A stretch of DNA of 64,000 nt from Streptomyces sp. NBC_00102 (GCF_026343115.1 NZ_JAPEMC010000001.1:1488001-1552000), one strand, 5' to 3'; shown: positions 25,159 through 33,987, numbered from the stretch's first letter. The notes: generated by a model from the sequence alone, not told the origin. Program-made: numbers and translations.

Positions 25159-25329
25159 TCCCTGCCCGGTCACTTCTGCCGTTCCAGGGAGCCGAGTTGA
25201 GTCCGAAACGCGCCGCGCTCCGGGACACTCGTACGGTAAAACGCGAGGTGGGAGGCGGTGTGCGGGTGAGCGGGGAGCACGTTCGCGCCATGCGTCACGC
25301 CGATGGACCGGGACCGGATCACTGGCGGC

Positions 25330-26250
25330 TCAGAGCAGTAGCCCGGGATCCGAGGTGATCTCCACGACGCACCACGGGTCGTAGGGCAGGGTGGCGAGCC
25401 CGTCCCGCAGCGCCCGCCTCACCCGGTCCTCGCCGGCCACGTCCCATCTGCCGGACGGCACCACGAACGCGACCTCGACGTACAGCTTCTGGCCGACCTT
25501 GCTGGTGCGCACGACCGGGTCGGGAAGCCCTTCCGCGGCCCGCACCCGCTCCACCACCTCCCCCACCCGCCGCTGCACGGCCTGTTCGGGGGCGGACTCC
25601 AGCAGCTCGGACGCGGCCTGCCGGAGCATCCGTACGGGCAGCGCGCCGAGCAGTGCGCAACTCAGCAGGACCAGCACCGAGTCCGCGTACTCCTGCGCGC
25701 CGCTCCACACCGTGGTGCCCAGCACCAGCGCCACCACGCCGCCCACCGCGATGAGGAGGCTGGTCACCGCCCCCGCGAGCCAGACGGTGGCCTCCGTGCG
25801 GATCAGGTCCGACCGCGGACCGCGCCGGGCCAGATGGCCGTACGCCGCCAGGCACGCCAAGCCGGTCGCCGCTCCGTACACGGCCAGACCCACCGCCGCC
25901 ACCTCGGAGCCGCCCTCCAGGATGACCCGTACCGCCTCCACCGCGGCGTAGCCGAGCGTCCCGATCAGGGCGAGGCCCTGCACCCCGACGACCACCGGTA
26001 CGAGCGACTCGCGCCCGAACGGGAAGCGCCGCGTCGGACCGGCCGCGGCGATGCGCGAGGCGCGGAGCGCGAGCCAGGAGAGGCCGATGCCGAGGACGGT
26101 GTAGACGCCGTCGAGCAGGATCACCTGCGACCCGGCGACGAGCCCCCACACCAGGCCCACACCCGCGAGCGCGACCGAGAACGCCATCGAGACACGCAAC
26201 GCGCACTGTTCCTGCCGCGCCGTCTCCGGGGACGGCCCTCCGTCTGCCAC
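25330..26250 (-). CDS. Cation diffusion facilitator-like efflux transporter
   Basis: 306 residues from GTG 26250. Six hydrophobic segments occur within the first ~205 residues (LVWGLVAGSQVILLDGVYTV is the first family motif, and FPFGRESLVP follows), then a cytoplasmic domain ending VEITSDPGLLL. The usual CDF zinc-site Asp/His pairs are only partly kept (LLDGVY and EYADSVLVLL provide Asp), so the metal is uncertain. The family exports Zn, Mn, Co or Fe using the proton gradient. It may not belong with the importer operon, whose promoter lies downstream of it. Confidence 0.75.
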   Translation of the reverse strand: MADGGPSPETARQEQCALRVSMAFSVALAGVGLVWGLVAGSQVILLDGVYTVLGIGLSWLALRASRIAAAGPTRRFPFGRESLVPVVVGVQGLALIGTLGYAAVEAVRVILEGGSEVAAVGLAVYGAATGLACLAAYGHLARRGPRSDLIRTEATVWLAGAVTSLLIAVGGVVALVLGTTVWSGAQEYADSVLVLLSCALLGALPVRMLRQAASELLESAPEQAVQRRVGEVVERVRAAEGLPDPVVRTSKVGQKLYVEVAFVVPSGRWDVAGEDRVRRALRDGLATLPYDPWCVVEITSDPGLLL

Positions 26251-26575
26251 CCCCTCATGCTGGCGGGGGCCCGGCGGGGCAGCAACCGGACCTCCGCGGA
26301 TCCGGCCCGGTCCGTGCACCGGGCGGGCCCGTCCGCCACAGGGACGACGGGCGGGCCCCCGGAGTTTCGGCCATCCCCCGTCCCGCCCGGCACCTTGTGC
26401 CGCATGGGCGGATACGGGCGCACGTACCGTACGGCCTGGTCCCCCGCCGTCCGGTTCCGGCCGAAACACACGCCTTCGGCGCCGCCGCCGCGTCGTTGAG
26501 CCTCATGCCCCGGCCGGACCGGCCGTCGCGAAAACCACCGGACACCACACGCTGTCCCCGCACGAGGAGCGATCT
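26251..26575. other. 325-bp divergent intergenic region
   Basis: This lies between the leftward efflux gene and the rightward methyltransferase-NUDIX gene and should hold both promoters. I see no convincing hexamers, RNA element or conserved small ORF. Confidence 0.5.
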
Positions 26576-28756
26576 GTGGCATACGCACGGGACGACTGGT
26601 CGGCGCACTTCGGCGAAGGGCGCGACTTCGCCCGGCTCGGGGAGGACGAGAAGCGGCTCCTCGCCGAGCACGTTCCGGCACCCGAGGGCGGCGGCCGGGC
26701 CCTGGACGCCTGCTGCGGCACGGGTGAACTCGCCGTGTTCCTGACCTCGTTGGGCTACACCGTCGACGGCGCCGACTTCGCCGGGGGCGCCCTCGACCGC
26801 GCCCGCGCCGAGCGCGGCGGTGCCCCGGGGGTGCGCTGGCTGCACCTGGACATCGAGCACGGCGACCCGGCCCCGCTGCACGAGGACGGCTACGACCTGG
26901 TGACGTTCCGGCTGTCCCTCGCCTTCCTCCGCGACCGCTCCCGCGTGCTGCGCGGGCTCGGCGCGCGGCTGCGCGAGGGCGGCGCGCTCGTCGTCATCAC
27001 TCCCCTCGCCGACCGCACTCCCGAGGAGCGGCGCGCCACCGCCCTGGACGAGGACGAACTCGCCCTCCTCGCGGACGGCTTCGAGGAGAGCGCCCGGTTC
27101 GACGCGGGAGGTCTGGTGTTCCTGGTGCTGCGCGGGCCCGGCGGCACCTTCGCCCCGGTGGAGAAGGGCCGGCCCGCCCCGCAGGCGGTGGCCGGTGCGG
27201 CGGCGGTGGTCACCGACACGGCCGGGCGGGTGCTTCTGGGGCGCTCCACCCGCGGCATGTGGGAACTGCCGGGCGGGCGGGTGGAGACGGGCGAGTCCGC
27301 GCCCGCCGCGGCCGTACGGGAGCTGGCGGAGGAGACCGGGCTGACAGCGCGTACGGAGGACGCCCGGGTGCTGACCGTCCTCCACGACGACCGGGCGGAC
27401 GTACGCCGCCTCACGGTCGTGGTCCGCGTGACCTGCTGGAGCGGCGAGCCCGGCCTGCTGGAGCCGCACCGATTCGTCCGCTGGGAGTGGCACGAGCTCC
27501 ACGACCTGGCCACGCTGGGGAGGATCTTCGCGCCCTCCGCCCAGGCGCTGCACGCGGTGTGGCCGGGAGTCCTTCCCGGCCTGGTGCCCGTCCACGCCTA
27601 CCCCCGCACCTCCGCCGTACCGCCCGGGCCCGCCGGGCACGGCGTACCGTCCCCGTCCCCGTCCCCGTCCCCGTCCCCGTCGAGTGCTCCGCCCGGCCCG
27701 GTGATGAGCGACGAGGAGTACGGGGCCCTGCGCGCCTCGGCCGCTCTGTGGGCGGGCACCTCCGTGCTGATCACCGACCGGCTCGGGCGGGTCCTGGTCC
27801 AGAGCGTCGACTACCGCGACACCTGTCTCCTGCCGGGCGGCGCGGTCGACAAGGGCGAGTCGCCCGCTCACGCGGCCGCGCGGGAGCTGCTGGAGGAGCT
27901 CGGTGTCGTCGCCGTGGTGGACCGGGGTCTCGCCGTCGACTGGGTCTCCACCGACGCCGTCGGCGCGCCCGCGGTCATGCGGTACCCCGGCGAGATCCTG
28001 CACGTCTTCGACGGCGGCACATGGGAGGAGGAGCGGATCGCGGAGATCCGTCTCCCCGACAGGGAGATCACCGGAATCGAGTTCGTGGAACCCGCCCGGC
28101 TGCCCGATCTGCTCTCCCCGCGCGACGCCCGCCGCGCCCTCTCCGCGCTGCGCGCCCGGATCGACGGCTCCGGCACGGTGCTCCTGGAAGACGGCCGGCC
28201 GATCGCGCCCACGGTCCTCGACCGCCTCGCCGTCCTGCGTACCGCCCGCGCCGAACAGCACCTTCCGTGGCACCCGGGCGCGACCCCGCCCCGGCTGCAC
28301 GCGTCCGAGGTCCGGGGATGGCTCTTCGCGCCGGACGGTCGTGTACTTCTCCTCCTCGACCCCGGGACCGGCCTCGCCCACCTGCCGGGGGCCGCGTACG
28401 AGGCGCTCGACGGAGGTGACCCGCCGGCGGCCCTGCGGCGCGGGGTCGCCGAGGACGCGGCCGCCCGGATCGGGACGCCCCTGTTCCTCGGTCACCTGGT
28501 GTCTCCCACGGGGCAGCCCGACCGACTGCGTTACGCCGCCACGCTCGACGGCGTCGGCCCCGCACCCACCGGTCCGGCCGACGGCCCCGCGTACACCCGC
28601 GTACTCGCCACCCCGGAGCAGGCGGCCGACCTCTCCGACTGGGGCCCGCAGGCCGCGGACCAGCTCGCCGCCGTCCACCGGGCCCGCCGCCGGCTCGGCC
28701 TCCCCGAGGCCACCCGCCGCCCGGTCGTCGAACTCACCGGCGCAGAGGGCTGGTGA
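26576..28756 (+). CDS. Fusion of a SAM methyltransferase with three NUDIX-like domains
   Basis: 726 residues. Residues 1-185 are a class I methyltransferase (ALDACCGTGELAVFL, then DGYDLVTFRLSLAFL). Residues ~200-335 are a NUDIX hydrolase with an intact box, GGRVETGESAPAAAVRELAEETGL split as GX5EX7REUXEEXGU. A (Pro-Ser)n linker is encoded by a CCGTCC array. Residues ~385-520 are a second NUDIX with GGAVDKGESPAHAAARELLE. Residues ~570-700 form a third, degenerate copy (ALRRGVAEDAAARIG lacks the REXXEE glutamates). GAGGAG precedes GTG 26576. Possible roles are sanitising or methylating a nucleotide or nucleotide-linked metabolite; substrate unknown. Confidence 0.8.
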   Translation: MAYARDDWSAHFGEGRDFARLGEDEKRLLAEHVPAPEGGGRALDACCGTGELAVFLTSLGYTVDGADFAGGALDRARAERGGAPGVRWLHLDIEHGDPAPLHEDGYDLVTFRLSLAFLRDRSRVLRGLGARLREGGALVVITPLADRTPEERRATALDEDELALLADGFEESARFDAGGLVFLVLRGPGGTFAPVEKGRPAPQAVAGAAAVVTDTAGRVLLGRSTRGMWELPGGRVETGESAPAAAVRELAEETGLTARTEDARVLTVLHDDRADVRRLTVVVRVTCWSGEPGLLEPHRFVRWEWHELHDLATLGRIFAPSAQALHAVWPGVLPGLVPVHAYPRTSAVPPGPAGHGVPSPSPSPSPSPSSAPPGPVMSDEEYGALRASAALWAGTSVLITDRLGRVLVQSVDYRDTCLLPGGAVDKGESPAHAAARELLEELGVVAVVDRGLAVDWVSTDAVGAPAVMRYPGEILHVFDGGTWEEERIAEIRLPDREITGIEFVEPARLPDLLSPRDARRALSALRARIDGSGTVLLEDGRPIAPTVLDRLAVLRTARAEQHLPWHPGATPPRLHASEVRGWLFAPDGRVLLLLDPGTGLAHLPGAAYEALDGGDPPAALRRGVAEDAAARIGTPLFLGHLVSPTGQPDRLRYAATLDGVGPAPTGPADGPAYTRVLATPEQAADLSDWGPQAADQLAAVHRARRRLGLPEATRRPVVELTGAEGW
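27647..27682. repeat. CCGTCC hexamer array inside the NUDIX fusion gene
   Basis: Five perfect CCGTCC units and a final variant encode the alternating Pro-Ser linker between the first and second NUDIX domains. The period keeps frame, so expansion is tolerated. Confidence 0.9.
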
Positions 28757-28836
28757 GCCGGCCGGGGCGACGACCACCGCCCGAACACCCGACGGATGCG
28801 GGGAAAAATCCGTGGGAGCGGATGGTCGCCCGCTGC

Positions 28837-28842
28837 TACGGT
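28837..28842 (+). promoter_or_regulatory. -10 element of a probably leaderless transcript (GNAT-like gene)
   Basis: TACGGT ends 8 nt before ATG 28851. This is the TANNNT-N6-8-start layout typical of actinobacterial leaderless genes, and no SD is present. Confidence 0.45.
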
Positions 28843-28850
28843 CGGGCGCC

Positions 28851-29354
28851 ATGAGCTGGCTCCCCGACGACTTCGTCCATCCCGTCCTGGTACCGCTGCC
28901 GGGCAGTGGACATCACCTGCGGCCGATCCGGGAGGCGGACACCCCACTCGACTATCCGGCCGTGATGGGTTCGCGCGAGCGGCTGTGGACCATCTTCGGC
29001 CCTGCCTGGGGCTGGCCGGCGGCCACCATGACCTACGAGGCCGACCGGGCCGACCTGTTGCGGCACGAGAACGAGATCGCCGCACACCAGTCCTTCAACT
29101 ACGCGCTGTTCGACGCGGCGGAGACGGCTCTGCTCGGCTGCGTCTACATCGACCCACCGGAGAGGGCCGGCGCGGACGGCGAGATCTCCTGGTGGGTGGT
29201 GGACGAGCTGGTGGGCGGCAAGGTCGAGCGGGCCTTCGACGAGCTGGTGCCGCAGTGGATCGCCGTCGACTGGCCGTTCGAGCAGCCGCGCTTCCTCGGG
29301 CGTGGGATCTCCTGGTCGGACTGGCTCGCCCTGCCGGAGCACCCCGACGCGTAA
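28851..29354 (+). CDS. GNAT-like acetyltransferase
   Basis: 167 residues with an N-terminal LRPIREADTPLDYPAV strand and FNYALFDAAETALLGCVYIDPPE, matching beta-strand 4 of GNAT proteins. The acetyl-CoA-binding Q/RxxGxG/A loop is not evident, being replaced by SWWVVDELVGGKVERAF, so the protein may be an inactive or divergent member. ATG 28851 is probably translated from a leaderless message. It is the last chromosomal-type gene before the decayed transposase and the PIN/ImmA island. Confidence 0.65.
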   Translation: MSWLPDDFVHPVLVPLPGSGHHLRPIREADTPLDYPAVMGSRERLWTIFGPAWGWPAATMTYEADRADLLRHENEIAAHQSFNYALFDAAETALLGCVYIDPPERAGADGEISWWVVDELVGGKVERAFDELVPQWIAVDWPFEQPRFLGRGISWSDWLALPEHPDA

Positions 29355-29401
29355 GTAGCTGTTGTGACAACCGCCTGCGAGAGCGCCGGGGTCCGAGCGA
29401 C

Positions 29402-29605
29402 ATGGCGGACGCGGAGTGGGTGGTGGTGCGGCCCTGCCGACGGCTGGGAAGTGATTGATTCGCAGTCGGTGAAAGCGGATGCGGTGGCCGGCTCCGGCAC
29501 TCGCGGTTTCGACGGCAGCAAGCTGGTCGACGGACGGACGCAAGCGCCACGTCGTGGTCGACGCCCTCGATACGGTCGGCCTCCTCCCGCAGGCCATCAA
29601 CCTGA
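29402..29605 (+). pseudogene. Remnant of an IS5-family transposase
   Basis: The start MADAEWVVVRP matches the N-terminus of IS5/IS4-type transposases of streptomycetes. It jumps, after loss of several hundred bases, to WEVIDSQSVKADAVAGSGTRG and FDGSKLVDG. A duplicated GACG near 29530 then shifts the frame before RKRHVVVDALDTVGLLPQAINL-type sequence (read in the other frame). The end runs into the 3' end of the PIN-like gene. It marks a past insertion and rearrangement at the left edge of the island. Confidence 0.7.
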
Positions 29606-30253
29606 GCTGCGGGCCCGCCACTCCTTGAACGTGATCGGCAACTCGGAACCTCCGTACGGGAGCAATCCGTCCCCAAATTTTCGGAGTTTCTCGTAGGCCT
29701 TCTTGAGATCACCCTCAGTAGGGAATTTCCCGAATTGGACGGCGAGCACCAGAACGTCTTCCACGGTGATGACTTCGAGATCCTGCTCCGCTGCCAGAGC
29801 TTGGCCTCCTTGGTCATCGATGGCAACCAGGACCTCGTGACCCTCGTCCCGATAGTGCACTCCATGAGCCACGACAACCGCCTCGCCGAGATCTTTCGAC
29901 TCCCGCAAGGCGTCCTCAAGCTGACGGCCTCGCACTTCCACGAAAACCTCGACCACGCGGTCCGACACAGACTGGGCCTGGAGCGCCGGGAGAACCTCGA
30001 CGCAGTCGCTGGCGGTAAAGCGTGTCCACCTGAGCTTGAGCCCGTGATACTTCCGGTCCTTGCGAGCGACCTCGTCGCAAACTTCCTGCGGCACCATGAG
30101 CACCAGGTCAGCTTGGTGCAGCACGTCTACGAGAAGGCGTTGGAGGTTCGCACCGACGAAGTGCACACAGATAACCGCGTCCAGAATGCAGACAGGTTCC
30201 CGTCGCTCCGGCGAAGCATCCTCACTGGATGCCTCCATCTGCTCCTTGGGCAA
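29597..30253 (-). CDS. PIN-domain-like protein, partner of the XRE-ImmA protein
   Basis: 218 residues. ILDAVICVHFVGANLQRLL and ADLVLMVPQEVCDEVARK resemble the first strand-helix of PIN nucleases. Further acidic residues occur in LEDALRESKDLGEAVVVAHG and VLVAIDDQGGQALA, the usual spacing for the metal site. TTG 30253 follows AAGGGTGGGGG; ATG 30238 is an alternative. Paired genes of this kind with an XRE/ImmA-IrrE protein are regarded as toxin-antitoxin or defence-type modules. Codon use is less GC-biased than that of neighbours, suggesting acquisition. The C-terminal end abuts the transposase remnant. Confidence 0.65.
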   Translation of the reverse strand: MPKEQMEASSEDASPERREPVCILDAVICVHFVGANLQRLLVDVLHQADLVLMVPQEVCDEVARKDRKYHGLKLRWTRFTASDCVEVLPALQAQSVSDRVVEVFVEVRGRQLEDALRESKDLGEAVVVAHGVHYRDEGHEVLVAIDDQGGQALAAEQDLEVITVEDVLVLAVQFGKFPTEGDLKKAYEKLRKFGDGLLPYGGSELPITFKEWRARSSG

Positions 30254-30403
30254 TCCCCCACCCTTTCGACGCTTGCGCCGGGGCCACTCTACTAGGCCCG
30301 CTCGCGCACGTCCGTTCGGTTCGCGGTCGAGGTCTTGGCGACATGCGGGCGGGCACGGGTGAGGGTTCGGCCAGCGTGTCGGCCGAGAGAGCGGATACGT
30401 GGA

Positions 30404-30440
30404 GTGCAGTGCCTCCGACCGTCGGCCGGAGGCACTGCAC
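30404..30440. terminator. Perfect 14-bp hairpin between the two island genes
   Basis: GTGCAGTGCCTCCG (30404-30417) pairs with CGGAGGCACTGCAC (30427-30440) across a 9-nt loop. It follows the XRE-ImmA stop and precedes the PIN-like gene, so the latter is either separately transcribed or expressed by read-through. Confidence 0.75.
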
Positions 30441-30466
30441 GCTCAGCGCTTCACTGGAGCACAGGA

Positions 30467-31663
30467 CTAGCCCTTCGCCAGCCCACGGGCAGCCAGCCTT
30501 GAGATGTTGGCGAACTTCGGGGTCGGGGGACTGGGAACTATTCCAGCTTCCCTCAGCCTGACTTCCACTTCTTCCGGACTGCGACCTTCGAGCATGGCCA
30601 CAGCACGAACTCCGATGATGTTCCGCCGGTACGCCTCAACAGCACGTTCGAGGATTCGCCGCGGGGCCCTCACCGCTTCGGCGGATTCCTGTTCTTGCTT
30701 GTACGCCGGACCCCAGCCGTACCGTTGCGCCAGCTGGGCGCCGGTCGGCCCTCGCATATCTTTTTTCTGCTTCTCCGTGATCAGATTCATCAATTCGAGC
30801 TGGATGAGTATGACCACGAAGCTGACGCGAAAATGGCGCGCCAGCAATGCGACCGTCCGTTCGTTCACGTGGAAGTCTTCTGGCAGATTTTCGGCCGTTA
30901 GCCAGGTCTTGATGCCTCCCTCTGGGGCCAGGAGGTGGCGAGCGAAGGCATCGCACCGCCGTTCTCCCGGAGTTCGCCGGTCGTCCAGCTCATGCACTTG
31001 GGCACCGTCATCCCAAAGCAGGTGCCCAAGTTCGTGAGCGAAGCTGAACCGCTGGCGTTCGGGGACATCACAGGCTCGAACCGCGACGAGCGTCGTTTCA
31101 CGCTCCGGGTCTGTGGCGGTGAACCCGTCCGTAGTCTGCGGCAACCGCAGAACTGCCGTGTCGACACCGGTGAGTTGCTCAATCAACTCGTCCACATCAG
31201 CGATCGGCGCGCCACCGAGATCGAGTGCTGTCCGCACCCGTTGCGCCAACTCTCTGGCTTGATCTTCCTGCGGCAGCCACTCGTCCGGCACAGGCAGATA
31301 ACCTTCCAGCTTGCGCTGTTGGGTCGTGTCCGTCCCGAGCTTGTCCAGTCGGGCATCGAGCTCAAGCACTTCGAGCGTGTGCCTCAACGCCTCTTCGCGC
31401 TCCTCGGCCACCACATCATTCGCCCTCGCGGCGACGCGGACTCTGCTGTGAACAGGGTTTCCGCTGGTGAGCAGCCGCACAGGAATATCGAGGGCAACCG
31501 CGAGTTGGTCCAACTCAGCGAGCGTGCAGTTGGCGCGGGCGCCGTTCTCGATGCGATTCAAGGTCGGTTGGGAGAGGTGAGCACGAGCAGCGAGGTCACG
31601 CTGGCTCAACCCAGCCCGTTCCCTCTCGCGGCGGATCCGCTCCCCCACAAGCTTGAGATCCAC
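30467..31663 (-). CDS. XRE-family regulator fused to an ImmA/IrrE metallopeptidase
   Basis: 398 residues. Residues 1-65 are an HTH_3 domain (GERIRRERERAGLSQRDLAA, then LSQPTLNRIENGA). The middle holds the zinc protease motif FAHELGHLLWDD (HExxH) with a downstream Glu in RRCDAFARHLLAPE, the COG2856 ImmA/IrrE signature. The long C-terminal domain is uncharacterised. Such proteins cleave repressors or antitoxins in response to DNA damage or phage signals. AGGAGG lies 7 nt before GTG 31663, and a palindrome covers its -10, implying autoregulation. Confidence 0.88.
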   Translation of the reverse strand: MDLKLVGERIRRERERAGLSQRDLAARAHLSQPTLNRIENGARANCTLAELDQLAVALDIPVRLLTSGNPVHSRVRVAARANDVVAEEREEALRHTLEVLELDARLDKLGTDTTQQRKLEGYLPVPDEWLPQEDQARELAQRVRTALDLGGAPIADVDELIEQLTGVDTAVLRLPQTTDGFTATDPERETTLVAVRACDVPERQRFSFAHELGHLLWDDGAQVHELDDRRTPGERRCDAFARHLLAPEGGIKTWLTAENLPEDFHVNERTVALLARHFRVSFVVILIQLELMNLITEKQKKDMRGPTGAQLAQRYGWGPAYKQEQESAEAVRAPRRILERAVEAYRRNIIGVRAVAMLEGRSPEEVEVRLREAGIVPSPPTPKFANISRLAARGLAKG

Positions 31664-31677
31664 GTTGCACCTCCTTC

Positions 31678-31703
31678 TGAATCAATTCTACCGGCCTGAT
31701 TCA
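31678..31703 (-). promoter_or_regulatory. -10 element flanked by a palindromic operator (XRE-ImmA gene)
   Basis: TGAATCA (31678-31684) and TGATTCA (31697-31703) are perfect inverted repeats on either side of minus-strand -10 TAGAAT (31690-31685). An XRE protein binding here would block its own promoter. Confidence 0.65.
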
Positions 31704-31990
31704 CGATGGCCAGTGGAAGGTCTATCACCAGGCACTGACAGGAGTCGGTAAGCACAGATGACCAGCCTCAGGAGTCGTTTGCACGAACGACGACCAGCGA
31801 GCGGGTCGGCACACGTACGGTCCCCACTGGAAGAACGCCGCCGGCGCTCCCGGCGAACACGGTCGCCACGAGCAGCTGCCACCCCGGCCTCGGGAACCAC
31901 CGAGGCAACGCTCATCCGGACAGCACTGCCGGTCGGATCTTGGAAACCTCGCCACAGGCGGGAATGCCTCCACGCCAAAGCGGAAACTGA
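31704..31990. other. Intergenic region between the XRE-ImmA gene and rnpB
   Basis: About 290 bp with no ORF of convincing composition. It probably contains the rest of the XRE-ImmA promoter and the 3' processing region of rnpB. Confidence 0.5.
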
Positions 31991-32395
31991 AGGCAGACGA
32001 GTCGGGCTGTACGCCGGGTTCTGTCGCCCGGTCGCCTCGCGGCGGCCGGGGAGACGGCCATCCATCTAGGACCGGCATTGCTGCCGGCCTCCTGCGGTCT
32101 ACCCGCGAACTCGGGCGGGCAGCCCTCGAACGTTCGCGCAGGGCCGCCTTGCGGCGGTCCTTCTTGACCTTGCTCCGGGTGGGGTTTACCTAGCCGCCTG
32201 AGTCACCTCAGGCGCTGGTGGTCTCTTACACCACCGTTTCACCCTTACCCGGGACCTGGGTCCCGGGCGGTCTGTTTTCTGTGGCACTGTCCCGCGAGTC
32301 ACCTCGGGTGGCCGTTAGCCACCACCCTGCCCTGTGGAGCCCGGACGTTCCTCGGGGAGATCCGGGGATCTCCACGCGGCCGTCCGCCCGGCTCG
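31991..32395 (-). ncRNA. rnpB: RNase P RNA, actinobacterial type A
   Basis: Read on the minus strand it starts CGAGCCGGGCGGACGGCC, followed by CCGAGGAACGTCCGGGCTCC, ACAGTGCCACAGAAAACAGA and GGTAAGGGTGAAACGGTGG, with GTAAGAGACCACCAGC, the conserved P4 and J regions of RNase P RNA. It ends TAGATGGATGGCCGTC, then CAGAACCCGGCGTACAGCCC and GACTCGTCTGCC. Length is about 405 nt, as expected for Streptomyces. It is the catalytic subunit that trims the 5' ends of tRNA precursors. The ends are estimated from the pairing of the terminal helix. Confidence 0.95.
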
Positions 32396-32443
32396 TCTGC
32401 CGTGCCGCCATCGTACCCGGCCGGGCGGCCGGGCGGCCGGGCG

Positions 32444-32974
32444 TCAGTGGGCGAAGGCGGTGATGCCCGCGGTCCACGCCTCGGCGAGGTCGGCCTCCGG
32501 CGGGAAGCGGCCGTTCAGTTCGAGGACGACCATGCCGTGCGCGAACGCCCAGGCGGCCCTGGCGCGGTCCATGTCGCCGTCGACGGCCCGGCAGAGGGGG
32601 GCGGCGGCTTTCCGGCGGGCGGGGGCGAGGGCCGGAAGGTCGGGGCGGCAGCCGGTGGCGAGCAGGTAGAGGTGGGGGTGGGCCAGCGCGTAGGCGCGGT
32701 ACGCGGTCGCCAGGACGGGGAACGAGCCGGGCGCGGAGGCTTCGGCGGCGGTCAGCACGGCGGCCGTCTCGCGGTACATCTCGGCCGCCAGGGCCGCCAC
32801 CACGGAGGACTTGTCGGGGAAGTGCTTGTACAGGGACGAGGCCTGGAACCCCACCCGTTCGGCCAGGCGCCGCATGGTGAGGGCCTCCGGGCCCTCCTCC
32901 TCCAGCAGTGCGCGGGCCGCGTCGACGATCTGCCGGGGGCGGCCGGTGGCGAGGCTGCCGACGAGGTGGGTCAC
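32444..32974 (-). CDS. TetR/AcrR-family regulator
   Basis: 176 residues. The N-terminal helix-turn-helix reads RQIVDAARALLEEEG, then TMRRLAERVGFQASSLYKHF, followed by a TetR_C_33-like ligand domain with a WAFAHGMVVLELNGRF helix. The GTG start at 32974 has GGAAGGG about 9 nt upstream. It is transcribed toward rnpB and stands alone. Its target is unknown; no clear palindrome was found in the 212-bp divergent gap before yaaA. Confidence 0.82.
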   Translation of the reverse strand: MTHLVGSLATGRPRQIVDAARALLEEEGPEALTMRRLAERVGFQASSLYKHFPDKSSVVAALAAEMYRETAAVLTAAEASAPGSFPVLATAYRAYALAHPHLYLLATGCRPDLPALAPARRKAAAPLCRAVDGDMDRARAAWAFAHGMVVLELNGRFPPEADLAEAWTAGITAFAH

Positions 32975-33147
32975 GCGGATACCCTTCCTGGCCCCGGAGT
33001 GTCCGTGGCCGAAATCGCGATCGTACGAGATCCGGCCGTGCTGGCCGGAAGGAGCCCCTCCTGGGCGCCGGTGAAGCCCTTCCCGGGTACCGAACGGCCG
33101 CCGGGCTGCCGGGGCGGACGGCGGCCCCTCCGCCTCCCCCGGCCCCG

Positions 33148-33153
33148 TAACCT
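33148..33153 (+). promoter_or_regulatory. -10 element of yaaA
   Basis: TAACCT lies 33 nt before the GTG start, leaving a ~25-nt leader that contains the AAGGAG ribosome binding site. No good -35 was found. Confidence 0.35.
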
Positions 33154-33186
33154 GGGTCTACCGCCCCCGTACGAAGGAGAACCGCC

Positions 33187-33987
33187 GTGCTCGTGCTGTT
33201 GCCGCCCTCCGAGGGCAAGGCCGCCCCGGGGCGCGGGGCGCCGCTGAAGCCCGAGTCCCTGTCGCTGCCGGGGCTCGCCCCGGCGCGTGCGGCCGTGCTG
33301 GACGAGCTGGTGGAGCTGTGCATGGCCGACGAGGAGAAGGCGCGCGGTGTGCTCGGGCTGACCGAGGGGCTGCGCGGCGAGGTCGCCAAGAACGCGGAGC
33401 TGCGTACGGCCCCGACCCGGCCGGCCGGCGAGATCTACACGGGTGTCCTCTACGACGCACTGGATCTGGCCACGCTCGATGCGGCGGCCAAGCGGCGCGC
33501 CTCGGCCTCGCTGCTGATCTTCTCCGGGCTGTGGGGTGCGGTGCGCGTGAGCGACCGGATTCCCTCGTACCGCTGCTCGATGGGGGTGAAGCTGCCGGGC
33601 CTCGGCTCGCTCGCCGCCCACTGGCGGGCCGCGATGGAGCCGGTGCTGCCGGAGGCCGCCGGTGACGGGCTCGTCCTGGACCTGCGGTCCTCGGCGTACG
33701 CGTCGGCGTGGAAGCCGAAGGGAGAGCTCGCGGGGCGTACGGCGAGCGTGCGGGTGCTCCACTCGCAGCTGGTCGACGGGGTCGAGAAGCGTTCCGTGGT
33801 CAGCCACTTCAACAAGGCCACCAAGGGCCGCATGGTCCGCGACCTGCTGGAGGCGGGCGCCGCTCCGGCCGGCCCCGAAGAGCTCGTGGAGGTCCTGCGC
33901 GGCCTCGGTTACGTGGTGGAGGCGCAGGCACCGGTCCGCGCCGGGCGGCCGTGGTCGCTCGACGTCGTGGTGACGGAGATCCACTGA
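33187..33987 (+). CDS. yaaA: YaaA-family peroxide-stress protein
   Basis: 266 residues with VLLPPSEGKA at the N-terminus, YTGVLYDALDL near 82, LLIFSGLWGAVRVSDRIPSY near 107 and SHFNKATKGRMVRDLL near 200, all signature segments of the DUF328/YaaA family. In E. coli YaaA limits intracellular iron and DNA damage during peroxide stress, and the fold binds DNA. AAGGAG stands 6 nt before GTG 33187. The stop codon lies inside a short tandem repeat. Confidence 0.9.
   Translation: MLVLLPPSEGKAAPGRGAPLKPESLSLPGLAPARAAVLDELVELCMADEEKARGVLGLTEGLRGEVAKNAELRTAPTRPAGEIYTGVLYDALDLATLDAAAKRRASASLLIFSGLWGAVRVSDRIPSYRCSMGVKLPGLGSLAAHWRAAMEPVLPEAAGDGLVLDLRSSAYASAWKPKGELAGRTASVRVLHSQLVDGVEKRSVVSHFNKATKGRMVRDLLEAGAAPAGPEELVEVLRGLGYVVEAQAPVRAGRPWSLDVVVTEIH

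Noticed and set aside
29364..29696. A functional short transposase gene
   Set aside because: The match is two separated fragments of a transposase with an internal deletion and a 4-bp duplication frameshift; it cannot be active.
31664..32440. Protein-coding ORFs between 31.7 and 32.4 kb on both strands
   Set aside because: The conserved sequence there is RNase P RNA; the ORFs are chance frames through a structured RNA and its flank.
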